Shown here piece by piece: positions 1-11,518 of a DNA stretch of 64,000 nucleotides (the stretch's first letter is position 1; each line of letters starts with the position of its first letter). A program made the position numbers and the translations under genes. The notes below the pieces were generated by a model, which saw only the letters and a list, made by a program, of their open reading frames with translations, did not search any database and was not told the origin of the DNA. Origin of the DNA: Balaenoptera acutorostrata (taxonomy: Eukaryota > Chordata > Mammalia > Artiodactyla > Balaenopteridae); the NCBI RefSeq assembly GCF_949987535.1, contig NC_080068.1:83477254-83541253 (forward strand), given 5' to 3'.

Positions 1-180
1 TAAATCTTAAGCAAAACTCTCTGGCCCAACTGTGGAAGGCAGAAATAGAAATGAGGTTGATGACTGTAGATTTCTGTTGGGCAAACAGTATCACTTGCTT
101 TCAACATACTTGTGCCCGGAATTATTGAGCCAGACAAACAGATGGAGAAAGTATAAAATCTGGATAAGCTTCATCGAGGA

Positions 181-182
<2 letters not shown>

Positions 183-227
<45 letters not shown>

Positions 228-234
228 TATATAT
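183..234. repeat. TA/CA microsatellite
   Basis: An uninterrupted run of TA dinucleotides passes into a short CACACA stretch and back to TATATA. It is a simple repeat, likely length-variable. The short reading frame across it is a by-product of the repeat and is not a gene. Confidence 0.95.
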
Positions 235-235
235 A

Positions 236-1359
236 ATACTTTTTTCCCTTTACAGAAATTTTACAGAAATCTCCCCCTAGTGAAAGTTCTCTCACAAAAT
301 TTATAGCTTCATGTAAGTAGTAAATGAAATAATATAAGAGAATATTCTAAGATTTTTTTTTTGACATTTTAAATGGGCCTTTATCTTTCACGCAGGAAAT
401 CAGTGGGCTTCTAGGCATCATCTTCACATGGATATTAACAGCTGTCTATTAATTATATTTTATTGAATACCCCTCTCATTTAAGTTTTTCTAGGTTTTTA
501 AAGATATACTTTATCTCCATAATTTGCAATAGACAAAAGTTCTGATTATGTGGGAATAGTATTTTTATAGTTTATTCTACTTTCTGCCATTCCTTTTGTT
601 CCGTGTTTAACTAGTGGATATTAGATTGTGAGGTGTTGCCAGCTGTCATTCACAATATTGAAATTAATAAAATTTACCAGAAGATTATTTCAAGTAGCAA
701 AACAAAATCTCCAGAAATATTTTGTTTCAAGCACTTTTTCATTACATATTAGTAAAAGAGACACATTTATCATGACAAAAGTGATGATGTGCTTCAAAGA
801 GAATACTTGTTAAATTTAAAGCACACATTTAATGTCTCCCTACAGAGGTCTCCAGCACACTGATTAGTATTCTAATGAAAGTTTTATTTTTCCCAGCTAG
901 CTTGAAGGTGTAATATAAGCATTATAAACAGACAATACCAATGAGACTACTTGAGCCTGTGATCAATGATATCCCTGTGGATCTATAACCTAGACAAAAA
1001 TCATGGAGAAATCTTACCAACCCACTAGTTAATTGCTCATTTGGGTCATGGAAATAGCACATCTTCAAAGTGCTAACAAAACGTAATGTCCAGCATCCAC
1101 AAAATAAGTATTGGTAGACTTCAAAGAAGAGTCAATACTATTTATCAAATTAAATTTCATAATCATATTATTTGATGTAAATAAAAGTTGGTAATCTGGC
1201 ATAGTACAGAAATCTTGATGGTTTACTCTTCCCCATCTCAATTAATGAACATTTCATCTTTCTATTTAATCAGACCAAAAAAGTCAGGCTTCCTTTATTT
1301 CTTTTTCTCTCACATCCTATTTCCAAGCCATCAAATTGTGTCCAAAGTCTTACCACTAC
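236..1359. other. AT-rich intergenic, nothing recognised
   Basis: Unique-looking AT-rich sequence. I see no exon with splice sites, no RNA gene and no repeat I can name. The open frames in it are short and lack recognisable protein character. Confidence 0.6.
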
Positions 1360-2092
1360 TTCAAAACCTCTGCTGCTATTCTAATGCTACCATCCTGGCT
1401 AAGCCTTTTAAACTAGTCAGCCTGCTTCTATTCTCATTCTCCTACAAACCATGTTCAATATGTCAGCCAGTGTGGTCCTTCAAAGACAGAGCAAGTCTTT
1501 CCTCTGCTTAAAATCCTCCAAAGTTTCCCAATTTCATTGAGTCAAAGCCAAGACCCTCACAGTGCTATACAGCATTTGACCACAATCAGGTCCTCAGTTT
1601 GCTCTTGAGTTAATCTCCTACTATTTCCTCCTTAATCACTGATTCACCTACATCATCTCCTTGATGTGCCTCAAACATTCAGGTAAGTCCCAGCCATAAA
1701 CCCTTGAACTGGATGTTCCCTCCACGTGAAGAGAACGTTCTCCAGATATCCACATAGCTAGCACCTTCTTCTCTTTCAAGTCATTGCATAAATGTCATCT
1801 TCTCACAGAGGCCCCACTTGAATCATTCTGTTTAAAATTGTGACCTGTCGTTATCCCCTCACAGATTGGTGTATGTGATTCAACTTATCCCTGCTCCTTT
1901 TTTTCCCTTCAATACTGCTTTGACCTTCTAGTTTGCTATACAGTTTACTGTTTATTATGCTGCTTCTGTAAACTCTGCCGGGCAAGATTTTTTTTTTTTT
2001 TCCTTTAATCTGTTTTGTTCAGTGATGCCTTTCAGGTGCCCAGAACAGAGATTCTGGCATCCAGTAAATATCTAAGTGAATGAATGAATGAT
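1360..2092 (+). mobile_element. L2 LINE, 3' portion, plus strand
   Basis: This is an old, 5'-truncated L2 LINE. Landmarks of L2 appear in order: a 'CTGCTTAAAATCCTCCAAAG' stretch near 1505, the 'AAGCCAAGACCCT' stretch, the 'CATCTTCTCACAGAGGCC' stretch near 1795, a C/T-rich middle, and the 3' end 'CTGGCATCCAGTAAATATCT' followed by GAATGAATGAATG. Divergence is high, as expected for this mammal-wide family. A poly-T run at 1988-2001 interrupts it. The family assignment is from memory of the consensus. Confidence 0.8.
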
Positions 2093-4255
2093 AACCCAGC
2101 ATCTGTGTCGATTGCTTCCCAAAGGAGAGATATTTTTGTTTGTTTTTTGGTGACTTTTGATAGCAGAGGGCAAACCAGATGGGCAGAATGTTTATGAGCT
2201 GTGATGAGGCATTTTTTAATACATCTTGTTAGACTGAGACATGAATTGATGCTTACACTATAGCATTTTGATGTGGTCAGGCTGTATTCTAGAATCCAAA
2301 TAATGTGTTACTTTATAACACTATGTCTTTAAAAATTTTCATTAATAATTCATAAGCTTTTTTACACAGTAGTAAATTAAATTTAGGAACAGTAGGCAAA
2401 ATATGAAAATATTTTTAAAATTTTATATAGCTATACGTATAACACCTAGAATTTGGATAAAAATTGAATCACTTGAAAAAAAATAAAAGAAAGAGTATTT
2501 AATGGAGTTAAATAAAATATCCTTTATGCTATGTGATATAAGAAGCCACACATATACCTCACATATATATACACAAATTGTAGCTGCATTTGAGAACCAT
2601 AAAATATCTGAAGAAATGATCTTGAAAACAAGTAGAATATCTGAATTGTATCATTTACGTGATTTGAAGATAAGTTTTACCATAAAAGATCTTATATTAG
2701 TAGAATACTTAGAGATTTTCCTTTGGAAATTGAATTGAGCCTTAACACTGTATACTCTGTATATTTTCTGACACTAGGTAGTTTCAAATTACACAATAAA
2801 GTAAGTGTATGCTCTATATTTGAAACTTTTAATCTTCAGCAAAGTGGAGTAATTTAATGTCTTCTCACCTACATAATGCAAATTAAAGGTCTATATGCTT
2901 TCAAGTAACTGGCAATACATACTTATTCTTCATGTTTCTAATAATTATTTCTTTGCCTTTTGTAAATAGGAATGCTAGAAACAGCAACAATAACATCAAG
3001 ATGAGAAATAGCAATGAAAATACATATTGGATGGCTACATGCCAGTACTTATATTAAATTCTGTGCCAGTTTTTCCTAATGCTTGGGGATAATGCTAAAG
3101 TGACTTCTAAAATTAATACCTCTTTTTTTAATCATTGTGCAACTGTTATGGAAAGAAAACATCATGAGGCATTATTATTTGAGAACAGAAACTATTCCCA
3201 TTTCCTTATTATGGAGACTATTGATCAGTTTTGAAATTTATTTCTGAGAAAACCTTTGCCATCTATAGATCTGTAATGTGATATCTTCAATCTGGCCACT
3301 AATCACTGTCCCCCAGATAATCAGGATATATAAGATCAACTTCCATTAAAAATTAGCGTATACTAACTGAATAGTAAAAATGTCTAAGGTTTTATTACGC
3401 ATTAAATGTTATTTTGAGAAACTATGACTCTGAAAAAATTATGATCATATGACAAGTTTCAGAGAAGGAAGAGTTCTAATGACATTATAGTATGTGAACT
3501 CTGCTATTTATGGTTTGTACTAGGGCTTAACCTTGCAGCATTATTGGAATTTTAGTATATATAAATGATTTTGAAAGCGCACGCTAAGTTTAACTTTGCA
3601 ATAAAAAGATAAAATATTTATTGAAATCAAGCAAGCAAAACAATATCAAACTATTGTCTATGAAGGTGCCTTAACCAAAGCATGTTCAGTTTGTCCTTTA
3701 GCAAATCAACAGGACTATTTTAATACTGAATGAGGCAGTTTGATGTTTAGCCTCAAGATTGCTATTGACTCTGTGCATAGACTAAAATAATCAACATGTG
3801 GGTTTACCAGTGATTTTAAATTAGTTACATTGAAAGATCTCAATTTTCAAAGTCATTCTCATACTTATTAGGAGTTTACTTCTTGAAAAATAATGTAGAG
3901 GTCAGAAAGAGAAATCAATGTCTTAAGATTTTTAATAGAAAAAGAAAATTCATATAACTACATTTGGATATATTAACTAATCATAAAGAATGGCCTGCTT
4001 TAAATGGCAGGGAAGGGAGCAAGTCTGGACATCATGTATAAGCCTATGCTAGAAATATAGTGTTTGTGTTTATAAGTGCCACCTTTTCAATGTTCTAAGC
4101 TTCCTTACCTGTTGAAGAGATTGCATCAAATTTTACATCAACTATTTTTTCAGCAAGAGATTAAATATATAATAAATGATCTCTTATACATGCATTTAAA
4201 AATATTGCTTTCAGTCAAACTAATTATGTCTATTCTATTATATCGGCATATATGA
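2093..4255. other. AT-rich intergenic, nothing recognised
   Basis: About 2.1 kb of AT-rich sequence without recognisable repeat, exon or RNA gene. Very old, unrecognisable repeat remnants are possible. Confidence 0.55.
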
Positions 4256-4510
4256 TATGGTATGGAATAGTGGTTAGGGCATATTTTTAGAAGACAGGTA
4301 GCCGAGTTTGATGCCCAGCTTCCCTCTAGTATTCTAGGAGATCTTGACCAATGCATGCAACCTCTCTGTCCCTCAGTATACTACCTATGAAATGTGGGAA
4401 AATACTGGTAGCTCTCTATTCTTTAAGATTGTTGTGAATATTAAATTAAAAACGTGAAATATTTGTGACAGCATGAGCACATACTGTGGGGAGTACAAAT
4501 TATAGCAAAG
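4256..4510 (+). mobile_element. MIR SINE, plus strand
   Basis: This matches the mammal-wide MIR SINE in order: 'GGAATAGTGGTTAGGGCATA' at the tRNA-like head, 'GAGTTTGATGCCCAGCTTCC', 'GATCTTGACCAATGCATGCA', 'ACCTCTCTGTCCCTCAGTAT', 'CTATGAAATGTGGGAAAATA', then 'GATTGTTGTGAATATTAAAT' in the conserved core and tail region. The copy is diverged but close to full length. Confidence 0.8.
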
Positions 4511-6568
4511 ATTTACCATATATGTGATACATATAGCAAACATATAAAATGCTATTTGATATGTAATGCACACTCTATTATGTAATATGTAATGTAATTA
4601 TACCAAAATGTATAAAACATATATGTCATACAAATTTAACCTATATAAAATATCACAATGGGGAAAATTGAAAAACAATAAAAATAGAAGTATAAGACTT
4701 TTTTAGCATAACAGTTTAACACTGCAATAAAACAACACAAAATACATGTTTATAATATATAATATAGCATTGCTACTTTGACATTCTCAATTTAAGTGGA
4801 AGTTTGTATTCAAAAATTTATTATGATTATACTTCCATATTGTGTCATTGCTTATAGTTAATGACTTACAAATATAATTGTTTTAATAAAGTAAGACTTA
4901 ACAATTTATAAGGAATTCTTGAAATACAAACATCTATCTTACATATAAACTATGTAAGATCACCCTAAGCTCTGTTTTATCTATATCACTCTACCTGTAG
5001 TCCATTGCTATGCCTCCTTAGAGAGAGCTGAAAAGGCTTAGAACTTCTCAGAAACTGTGCAATCCGAAAGGAAGGAAGGAAAGAGCAAAGACCCACTCTC
5101 AAAACAATGACAACAACAAGAAAACCTTTAGAATAGCCATCCCTTGATAGACTCTCAATAATGGCTCTCTCAAAATTCATAGCCTCCACCACCTCTTCCA
5201 AAAAAAAAAAAAAAAATTCATTCCAGTATTTACTGATTAACTCTATTTAACTTTGTTAAATTGTGTTAATTTTTTTTATGATTTACAGATTATTGTTTTT
5301 AATAAATATTCTATTTCCAAAAAAATCAGAAATGTCTGTCTCATAGCTCCAACAATAGGAAACATTGATTATAGCATTGGTGTGAATTGGTACAATATAA
5401 TTAATTTTCACCTACCACCTAATGAAACTTTGCTGAAAGACTGAAAGTGTTACTGAGTGAAAAGGAAGTTTAAGATAATCAGTGGTAGAGGCTATGTCAA
5501 AAATGGTTTACTAATATCTGATTTAAAGTTATTTGTAGGAGGACATAGACATCTGGGAGAAAGTATCCAGGAAGAGTGAAAAAGGAAGAGACAAAAGAGT
5601 CTATAATTTTAGTGTATTCTGTAATGTATTATGAGCAACTTCTCTAGGATCCTTTATGACCTTCACTGGCATACCATTGTTTCCATTAAAAAATATCATC
5701 TTTAGTTTTAAATGACCATGATACAAACAGTTCTGAAAACAATATATTCATGGTTTAGAGAAAACCTGTTTGTAAAAATTATAGTATTTGGTTTCCCATG
5801 GGAGAGAGCCAAAAATACCATAGATTATCTAAAGCCTTTCTCTAGTCTTTGCCAACAATAAACTTAGATTCATTTTCAGCAGCAAAGATTTGTTTTTCTA
5901 TATATTTCAGTGGTGTTTAGGTTACTTCTGCTTATCTGCACAGTAAACAAGGAAATAAAGCAAGAAACAAAGCAACAGAATCAAACTTTGATGAAACATT
6001 CTCATGCTGAAAATCAACTTTTTTTAGCATCAAATAAGAGAATGTACATTTGACCCTGGACTTCTCTGGCCTTGTGCAGGATTTGACTCTGTATGAGTCA
6101 TTCCAAGTCCCTCAGTGAGGAATTCACCACTCAGAAGAGAGAGAGTAAAATACCTCAATAAATTAATCTGAAACAACCTATGTGAAAGATGTTTAATAAT
6201 CATAAAGATGAACTTCCTTCACTCATTCATTTATTCAACCATGCAATACAAAGTCATTGTACCTTCCATTGCATTATATTGTATATTAGGGAAGTCAAGG
6301 AGAATGAGATATATTCTCTGTTCTCAGAGACTTCACAGTTTTCTTGGTTGGGGGTGGGGGAACAAAACTGAAAGGAAAAACGGATTAAAATATGGTATAG
6401 AATATGAAATGAAATAGCTTGTTTAAATTACAAAAGGTAGAATTGAGGGAATGAATAATCTTGTTGGAGTTTTTAAGGAGAGTTTTATAGAGCATTGGAT
6501 CATTGATGAAATGAATATGACCCATTAGATAATAACTGTATCTTCACTGTGTACAATCTGAATCAACC
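4511..6568. other. AT-rich intergenic with short simple repeats
   Basis: No gene or nameable element. It holds a short GGAA-type run near 5070-5085 and a poly-A run at about 5201-5216. The poly-A could be the tail of an unrecognised old retrocopy, but no body or flanking duplication is evident. Confidence 0.55.
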
Positions 6569-6664
6569 TATGAAAATTTTTTAAATTTTATTTTTCTTTA
6601 TTTTTTTTAATTGTAGTTGTTTTACAATGTTATGTTAGTTTCAGGTGCACACTAAAGTGATTCA

Positions 6665-6668
<4 letters not shown>

Positions 6669-6698
<30 letters not shown>
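6669..6698. repeat. TA microsatellite inside L1 3'UTR
   Basis: About 15 TA units lie in the 3'UTR of the minus-strand L1. A second short ATATATA patch lies at about 6717-6724. Confidence 0.9.
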
Positions 6699-6699
<1 letters not shown>

Positions 6700-6953
6700 T
6701 TTTATAGAGTAAATACATATATATACTTTTCATATTCTTTTCCATTATGGTTTATTACAGGATAGTGAATATAGATCCCTGTGCTATACAGTAGGACATT
6801 ATTGTTTATCCATTCTATATATAGTCTGTATCTGCTAGTCCCAAACTCCCAATCCAGCCCTCCCCCCCCGCCCTCCCTTTGGCCACCACAAGTCTGTTCT
6901 CTATGTCTGTGAGTCTGTTTCTGTTTTGTAGTTAAGTTCATTTGTGTCATATT

Positions 6954-7394
6954 TTAGATTCCACATATAAGTGATATCACATGGTATTTGTCTTTCTCTT
7001 TCTGACTTACTTCACTCAGTATGATAATCTTTAGGTCCATCCATGTAGCTGCAAAAGACATTATTTCATTCTTTTTTATGGCTGAGTAATATTCCATTGT
7101 ATATATGTACCATGTCTTCTTTATCCATTCATCTGTTGATGGACATTTAGGTTGTTTCTGTGTCTTGGCTGTTGTAAGTGGTGCTACCATGAACGTAGGG
7201 ATGCATGTATCTTTTCGAATTATAGTTTTGTCCAGATATATGCCCAGGAGTGGGATTGCTGGATCATATGGCAACTCTATTTTAGTTTTTTGAGGAACTT
7301 CCATAATGCTCTCCATAGTGGCTGCACCCAACTTACATTCCCGCCAACAGTGTAGTGTAGGAGGGTTCCCCTTTCTCCACACCCTGTCCAGCAT
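6954..7394 (-). pseudogene. L1 ORF2 C-terminal remnant
   Basis: An open stretch of 146 residues matches the C-terminal end of L1 ORF2. It includes '[17 protein letters not shown]', 'PTDEWIKK'-like sequence (here STDEWIKKTW) and 'YSAIKKNEIMSFAATWMDL'. The upstream cysteine-rich block is partly present (LHCWRECKLG). It is only a fragment, in a different frame from the reverse transcriptase remnant, and is not functional. Confidence 0.9.
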
Positions 7395-8629
7395 TTGTTA
7401 TTTGTAGAATTTTTAATGATGGCCATTCTGACCAGTGTGAAGTCATACCTCACTGTAGTTTTGATTTGCATTTCTCTAGTAGTTAGAAATGTTGAGCATC
7501 ATTTCATGAGCCTATTGACCATTTGTATGTCCTCTTTGGAGAAGAGTCTATTTAGGTCTTCTGCCCATTTTTTGATTGTTTTTTTTTTTATTTATTATTG
7601 AGTTGTATGAGCTGTTTGTATATTTTGGAAATTAAGCCCTGTTGGTCGCATCATTTGCAAATATTTTCTCCCCATCTGTAGGTTTCTTTTTATTTTGTTT
7701 ATGTTTTTCTTTGCTGTGCAAAAGCTTACAAGTTTGACTAGGTCCCATTTGTTTATTTTTGCTTTTATTTCTATTGCCTTGGTAGACTGACCTAAGAAAA
7801 CATTGGTATGATTTATGTCAGATAATATTTTGCCTGTGTTCTTTTCTAGGAGTTTTATGGTGTTATGTCTTATATTTAAGTCTTTAATCCATTTTGAGTT
7901 TATTTTTGTGTATGGTGTGAAGGTGTGTTCTAACCTCATTGATTTACATGCAGCTGTCCAACTTTACCAACACCATTTGCTGAAGAGACTCTCTTTTCCC
8001 CATTGTATATTCTAGCTTCCTTTATCAAAGATTAATTGACCATAGGTGTGTGGGTTTATTTCTGGGATCTCTATTCTGTTCCATTGATCTGTATGTCTGT
8101 TTTTGTGCCAATACCATGCTGTTTTGATTACTGTAACTTTGTAGTATTGTCTGATGTCTGGGAGAGTTATGCCTCCTGGTTTATTCTTTTTCCTCAGGAT
8201 GGCTTTGGCAATTCTGGGTATTTTATGGTTCCATATAAATTTTAGGATTATTTGTCCTAGCTATGTGAAAAATGTCATGGGTAATTTGATAGGGATTTCA
8301 TTAAATCTGTAGATTGCTTTGGGTTGTATGGCCATTTTAACACTATTAATTATTCCAGTCCAAGAGCATGGGATATCTTTCTGTTTATTTAAATCATCTT
8401 CAATTTCCTTTATCAGTGTTTTACAGTTCTCAGTGTATTAGCCTTTCACCTCCTTAGTTGGCTTTATTCCTAAGTATTTTTTGATGCAATTTTAAAAGGG
8501 ATTCTTTTTCACTTTCCCTTTCTTATATTTCATTGTTAGTATAAAGAAATGCAACCAATTTCTGTAAATCTTGTATCCTGCTATCTTGCTGAATTCGGTT
8601 ATCAGTTCTAGTATTTTTTTGTGGAGTCT

Positions 8630-9022
8630 TTAGGGTTTTTCTATATATAACATCATATCATCTGTATATAATGACAGTTTTATCTGTTCCCTTCCAATGT
8701 GGATACATTTTACTTCTTTTTCTTGTCTGATTGTTGTGGCTAAGACTTCCAGAACTATGTTGAAGAGAGGTGGTGAGAGTAGGTATCCTTGTCTTGTTCC
8801 AGATTTTAGCAGGAAGGCTTTCAGCTTTTCACCATTGGGTATTATGTTGGCTGTTGGTTTTTCATAAATAGCTTTTATTATGTTGGGATATGTTCCCTCT
8901 ATATCCACTTTGGTAAGAGTTTCTGTCATGAATAGATGTTGAGTTTTGTCAGATGCTTTTTCTGCATCTGTTGAGATGATCATGTGGTTTTTGTCTTTTC
9001 TTTTGTTGATGCAGTGTACCAT
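8630..9022 (-). pseudogene. L1 ORF2 reverse transcriptase remnant
   Basis: An open stretch of 130 residues covers the core of the L1 reverse transcriptase. '[13 protein letters not shown]' is the DAEKAFDKIQH block, '[20 protein letters not shown]' is the conserved template-binding block, and '[10 protein letters not shown]' is the catalytic (F/Y)xDD block. The two catalytic aspartates are present but ORF2 as a whole is interrupted on both sides. It is decayed L1 sequence, not a host gene. Confidence 0.92.
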
Positions 9023-10148
9023 ATTGATTGATTTGCATATGTTGAACCGTTATTGTGACCCTGGGATGAATCCAGCTTGGTCATGGTGTATGATCGTTGT
9101 TATGTGTTGTTGTATTCGTTTTGCTAATATTTTGTTGAGAATTTTTACATCTATATTCATTAAAGATATTGGCCTGTAATTTTCTTTTTTGGTAGTGTCT
9201 TTGTGTGGTTTTGGTACCAGGGTGATGGTGGCTTCATAGAATGACTTTGGGAATATTCCCTCCTCTTCAGTCTTTTGGAAGAGTTTGAGAAGGATTGGTA
9301 TAAGTTCTTTGTAAGTTTGGTATAATTCTCCAGTGAAGCCATCTGTTTCTGGACTTTGGTTTGCAGGGAGGTTTTGTTTCTTTTTTTTGGTTTGTTTCTT
9401 TGTTTGCTTTTTTAATAGATTCTATTTCACTTCTAGTTATTGGTCTGTTCAAATTGTCTATTTCTTCTTGATTCAGTTTTAGTGGGCTGTATGTTTGTGG
9501 AAACTTTATTTCTTCTAGGTTGTCCAATTTGTTGACATCTAATTGTTTATAGTATTCTCTTTGTATTTCTGTGGTATCAGGTATAATTTCCCTCTTTCAT
9601 TTTCATTTCTTATTTTGTTTATTTGGGTTTTCTCTCTTTTCTTCTTGGTGAGCCTGGCCAGAGGTTTGTCCATTTTGTTTACCCTTTCAAAAAACCAACT
9701 CTTGGTTTCATTGATTTTTCTATTTATTTTTTTAAATTTCTTTTTTTAATCTCTATTTTATTTATTTCCTCTCTGATCTTTTTTTTTTTTTCTTTCCTTC
9801 TGCTGCCTTTAGGTTTTGTATGTTCTTCTTTTTCTAATTCTTTTAGGTGGCAGGTTAGGTTGTTTATTTGAGATTTTTCTTATTTTTTGAGGAAAGCCTG
9901 TATCACTATGAACATCCCTCTAAGAACTGCTTTTGCTGCATTCCATAGATTTGTACAGTTATGTTTTCACTGTCATTTGTCTCAAGGTATTTTTAAATTA
10001 CCTCTTTAATTCCATGGTTGACCCTTTTTTTTTTTTTTAGTAGCATGTTGTTTAGTCTCCACATAATTGTTTTTTCTCATTTCTTTTTTGTTTTGTTTTG
10101 TTTTGATTTCTAGTTCCATGCCATTGTGGTCAGAAAAGATGCTTGAAA

Positions 10149-10290
10149 TAAAGAATCTAGTAAACAAAAAAAGATACCTATATGTGTATATGTGTGTTTA
10201 AATACACACACATAAAGAAATGTATTTACCTGTAGAATAAATAGAACTTAACTGGTTTTCTTTGAATCCACATATAATCTGAAACAGCTC
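10149..10290 (+). repeat. Diverged direct repeat, copy A
   Basis: This segment starts where the minus-strand L1 ends and resembles 11110-11231. Shared blocks, in the same order, are 'AATCTAGTAAA', 'AAAGAAATG', 'CCTGTAGAA', 'CTTAACTGGTT' and 'TTTCTTTGAATCCA'. It could be a local duplication or two copies of an unrecognised repeat. Confidence 0.6.
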
Positions 10291-10849
10291 AATTCAAGGG
10301 GGAAAAAAATGAGATTTAGGGACTCTCCAAGAAGGGAATAGACCACTTCTCCTGAACTAGATTGAGAGGAAATATAAAAGTTAATTTTAGAATAAACTTC
10401 TCTGAAAACAATCTAGTTAACATAATACTTTTATACATTTCAGCCGAGATCTGACTCCTCAGTTAAATAGCAAACAGAGAGCCCTTGATGTGTGAGCCAG
10501 AGAGTAAAACAGAGGTATTTGACTGTATAATCCCTCAAAATGTCCCATCTGTGGAAATAAAATGGATTTCAGTATATGCAGTTAGCTAAATATGTTGTAT
10601 ATCATATATGTTTTACCCTTTAAATTAACCAGGTTAGTCAATTTAAAGGGTACTTTTTAAATTTTCTTATTGCTATCAAATATTTGTAATCAATATATTA
10701 TTGAGAAAATAAATGTAACATGCAAAGTGCCAGACACATGGGTGTTGCTTGCTGATTGGTGCACTTTACTTCTATTAAAATTCAGGACATGTGATAAAGT
10801 ATAAAGAAAATGAAAATATGAAAAGCGAATGGTTGAAAACAGAAACTCA
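10291..10849. other. AT-rich intergenic, nothing recognised
   Basis: No gene, RNA or nameable repeat seen in this stretch. Confidence 0.55.
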
Positions 10850-10973
10850 GGGCTTCCATGGCCGTCCACTGGTTAAGACTCTGCAGTTCCACTGCAGAGG
10901 GCACAGGTTCAGTCCCTGGTTGGGGCAGTAAGATCCCCCATGCTGCACAGCATGGCCAAAAACAAAAACAAAA
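10850..10973 (+). mobile_element. Short tRNA-derived SINE (CHR/Bov-tA-like), plus strand
   Basis: The head 'GGGCTTCCATGGCCGTCCAC' with 'TGGTTAAGACTC' is the A-box region of the cetartiodactyl tRNA-Glu-related SINEs, and 'CACAGGTTCAGTCCCTGG' is the B-box region. The element ends in an (AAAAC)n tail. At about 125 bp it is much shorter than the other SINEs here. A weak flanking repeat (AAACTC) may be the target-site duplication. Confidence 0.85.
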
Positions 10974-11109
10974 ACTCCACTATGAAGAGTTTTAAATATT
11001 TGTATTATTATTCAGTTAAACATGTTCATTGTCAAGAATGTAACATTTCAACATGATTTACATTCTCTGAAAAATCTAATTTACTTAGTGGATGAGGGTA
11101 TACTTTTGT

Positions 11110-11231
11110 TAAATAATCTAGTAAAAAAATATATAAAGAAATGGACATTTCCCTGTAGAAGAAACAGACTTAACTGGTTATTTTCTTTGAATCCAACTGT
11201 AATCATGTGTCTTATTATTCTGAAAACCTGA
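11110..11231 (+). repeat. Diverged direct repeat, copy B
   Basis: Partner of the segment at 10149-10290, about 970 bp downstream in the same orientation. The shared core runs from 'AATCTAGTAAAAAAA' to 'TTTCTTTGAATCCA'. Confidence 0.6.
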
Positions 11232-11379
11232 ATAGTCCTTAGAATTCCATATTTATTTGCTGATTTTCACCAAGTAATGATCACGTCATCAGTTGTAATA
11301 TTTAGTGTGGTGTGTCAACTCACAGGCTGAAATAAAGGCCCTTAGTCACCACAGAGCTATGCATTGTTGCATAGAAGTT

Positions 11380-11518
11380 TGTTTTGTTTTGTTTTGTTTT
11401 TCCCTGTTCCTTAAGATTCTTATTTACCCAGGAGTCATACTCATGATCTATGTTTTGTTGCAAAAAGGTTTTCCCTGTTCTTGAAGCTTATTCTTTACCC
11501 AGGAGTCACAGTCATGGA
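11380..11518. repeat. Two-copy tandem duplication, about 70 bp unit
   Basis: Two adjacent blocks share 'TTCCCTGTTC', 'TTTACCCAGGAGTCA' and 'GTCATG/CTCATG' in the same order with moderate divergence. The first copy starts in a (GTTTT)n run. It is an old tandem duplication. Confidence 0.75.

Larger units (their letters stand above)
6569..10148 (-). mobile_element. L1 LINE, 5'-truncated, minus strand
   Basis: An L1 retrotransposon read on the minus strand. The A/T-rich tail and 3'UTR lie at about 6569-6950 and ORF2 runs upward to about 10148, where the element stops in the 5' part of ORF2. The reverse transcriptase block and the cysteine-rich C-terminal block are both recognisable. ORF2 is broken by many stops and frameshifts. 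Its 3'UTR differs from that of the two larger L1s here: it carries a TA microsatellite and the run CCCTCCCCCCCCGCCCTCCC. It therefore belongs to another subfamily. I could not find a convincing target-site duplication. Confidence 0.95.
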
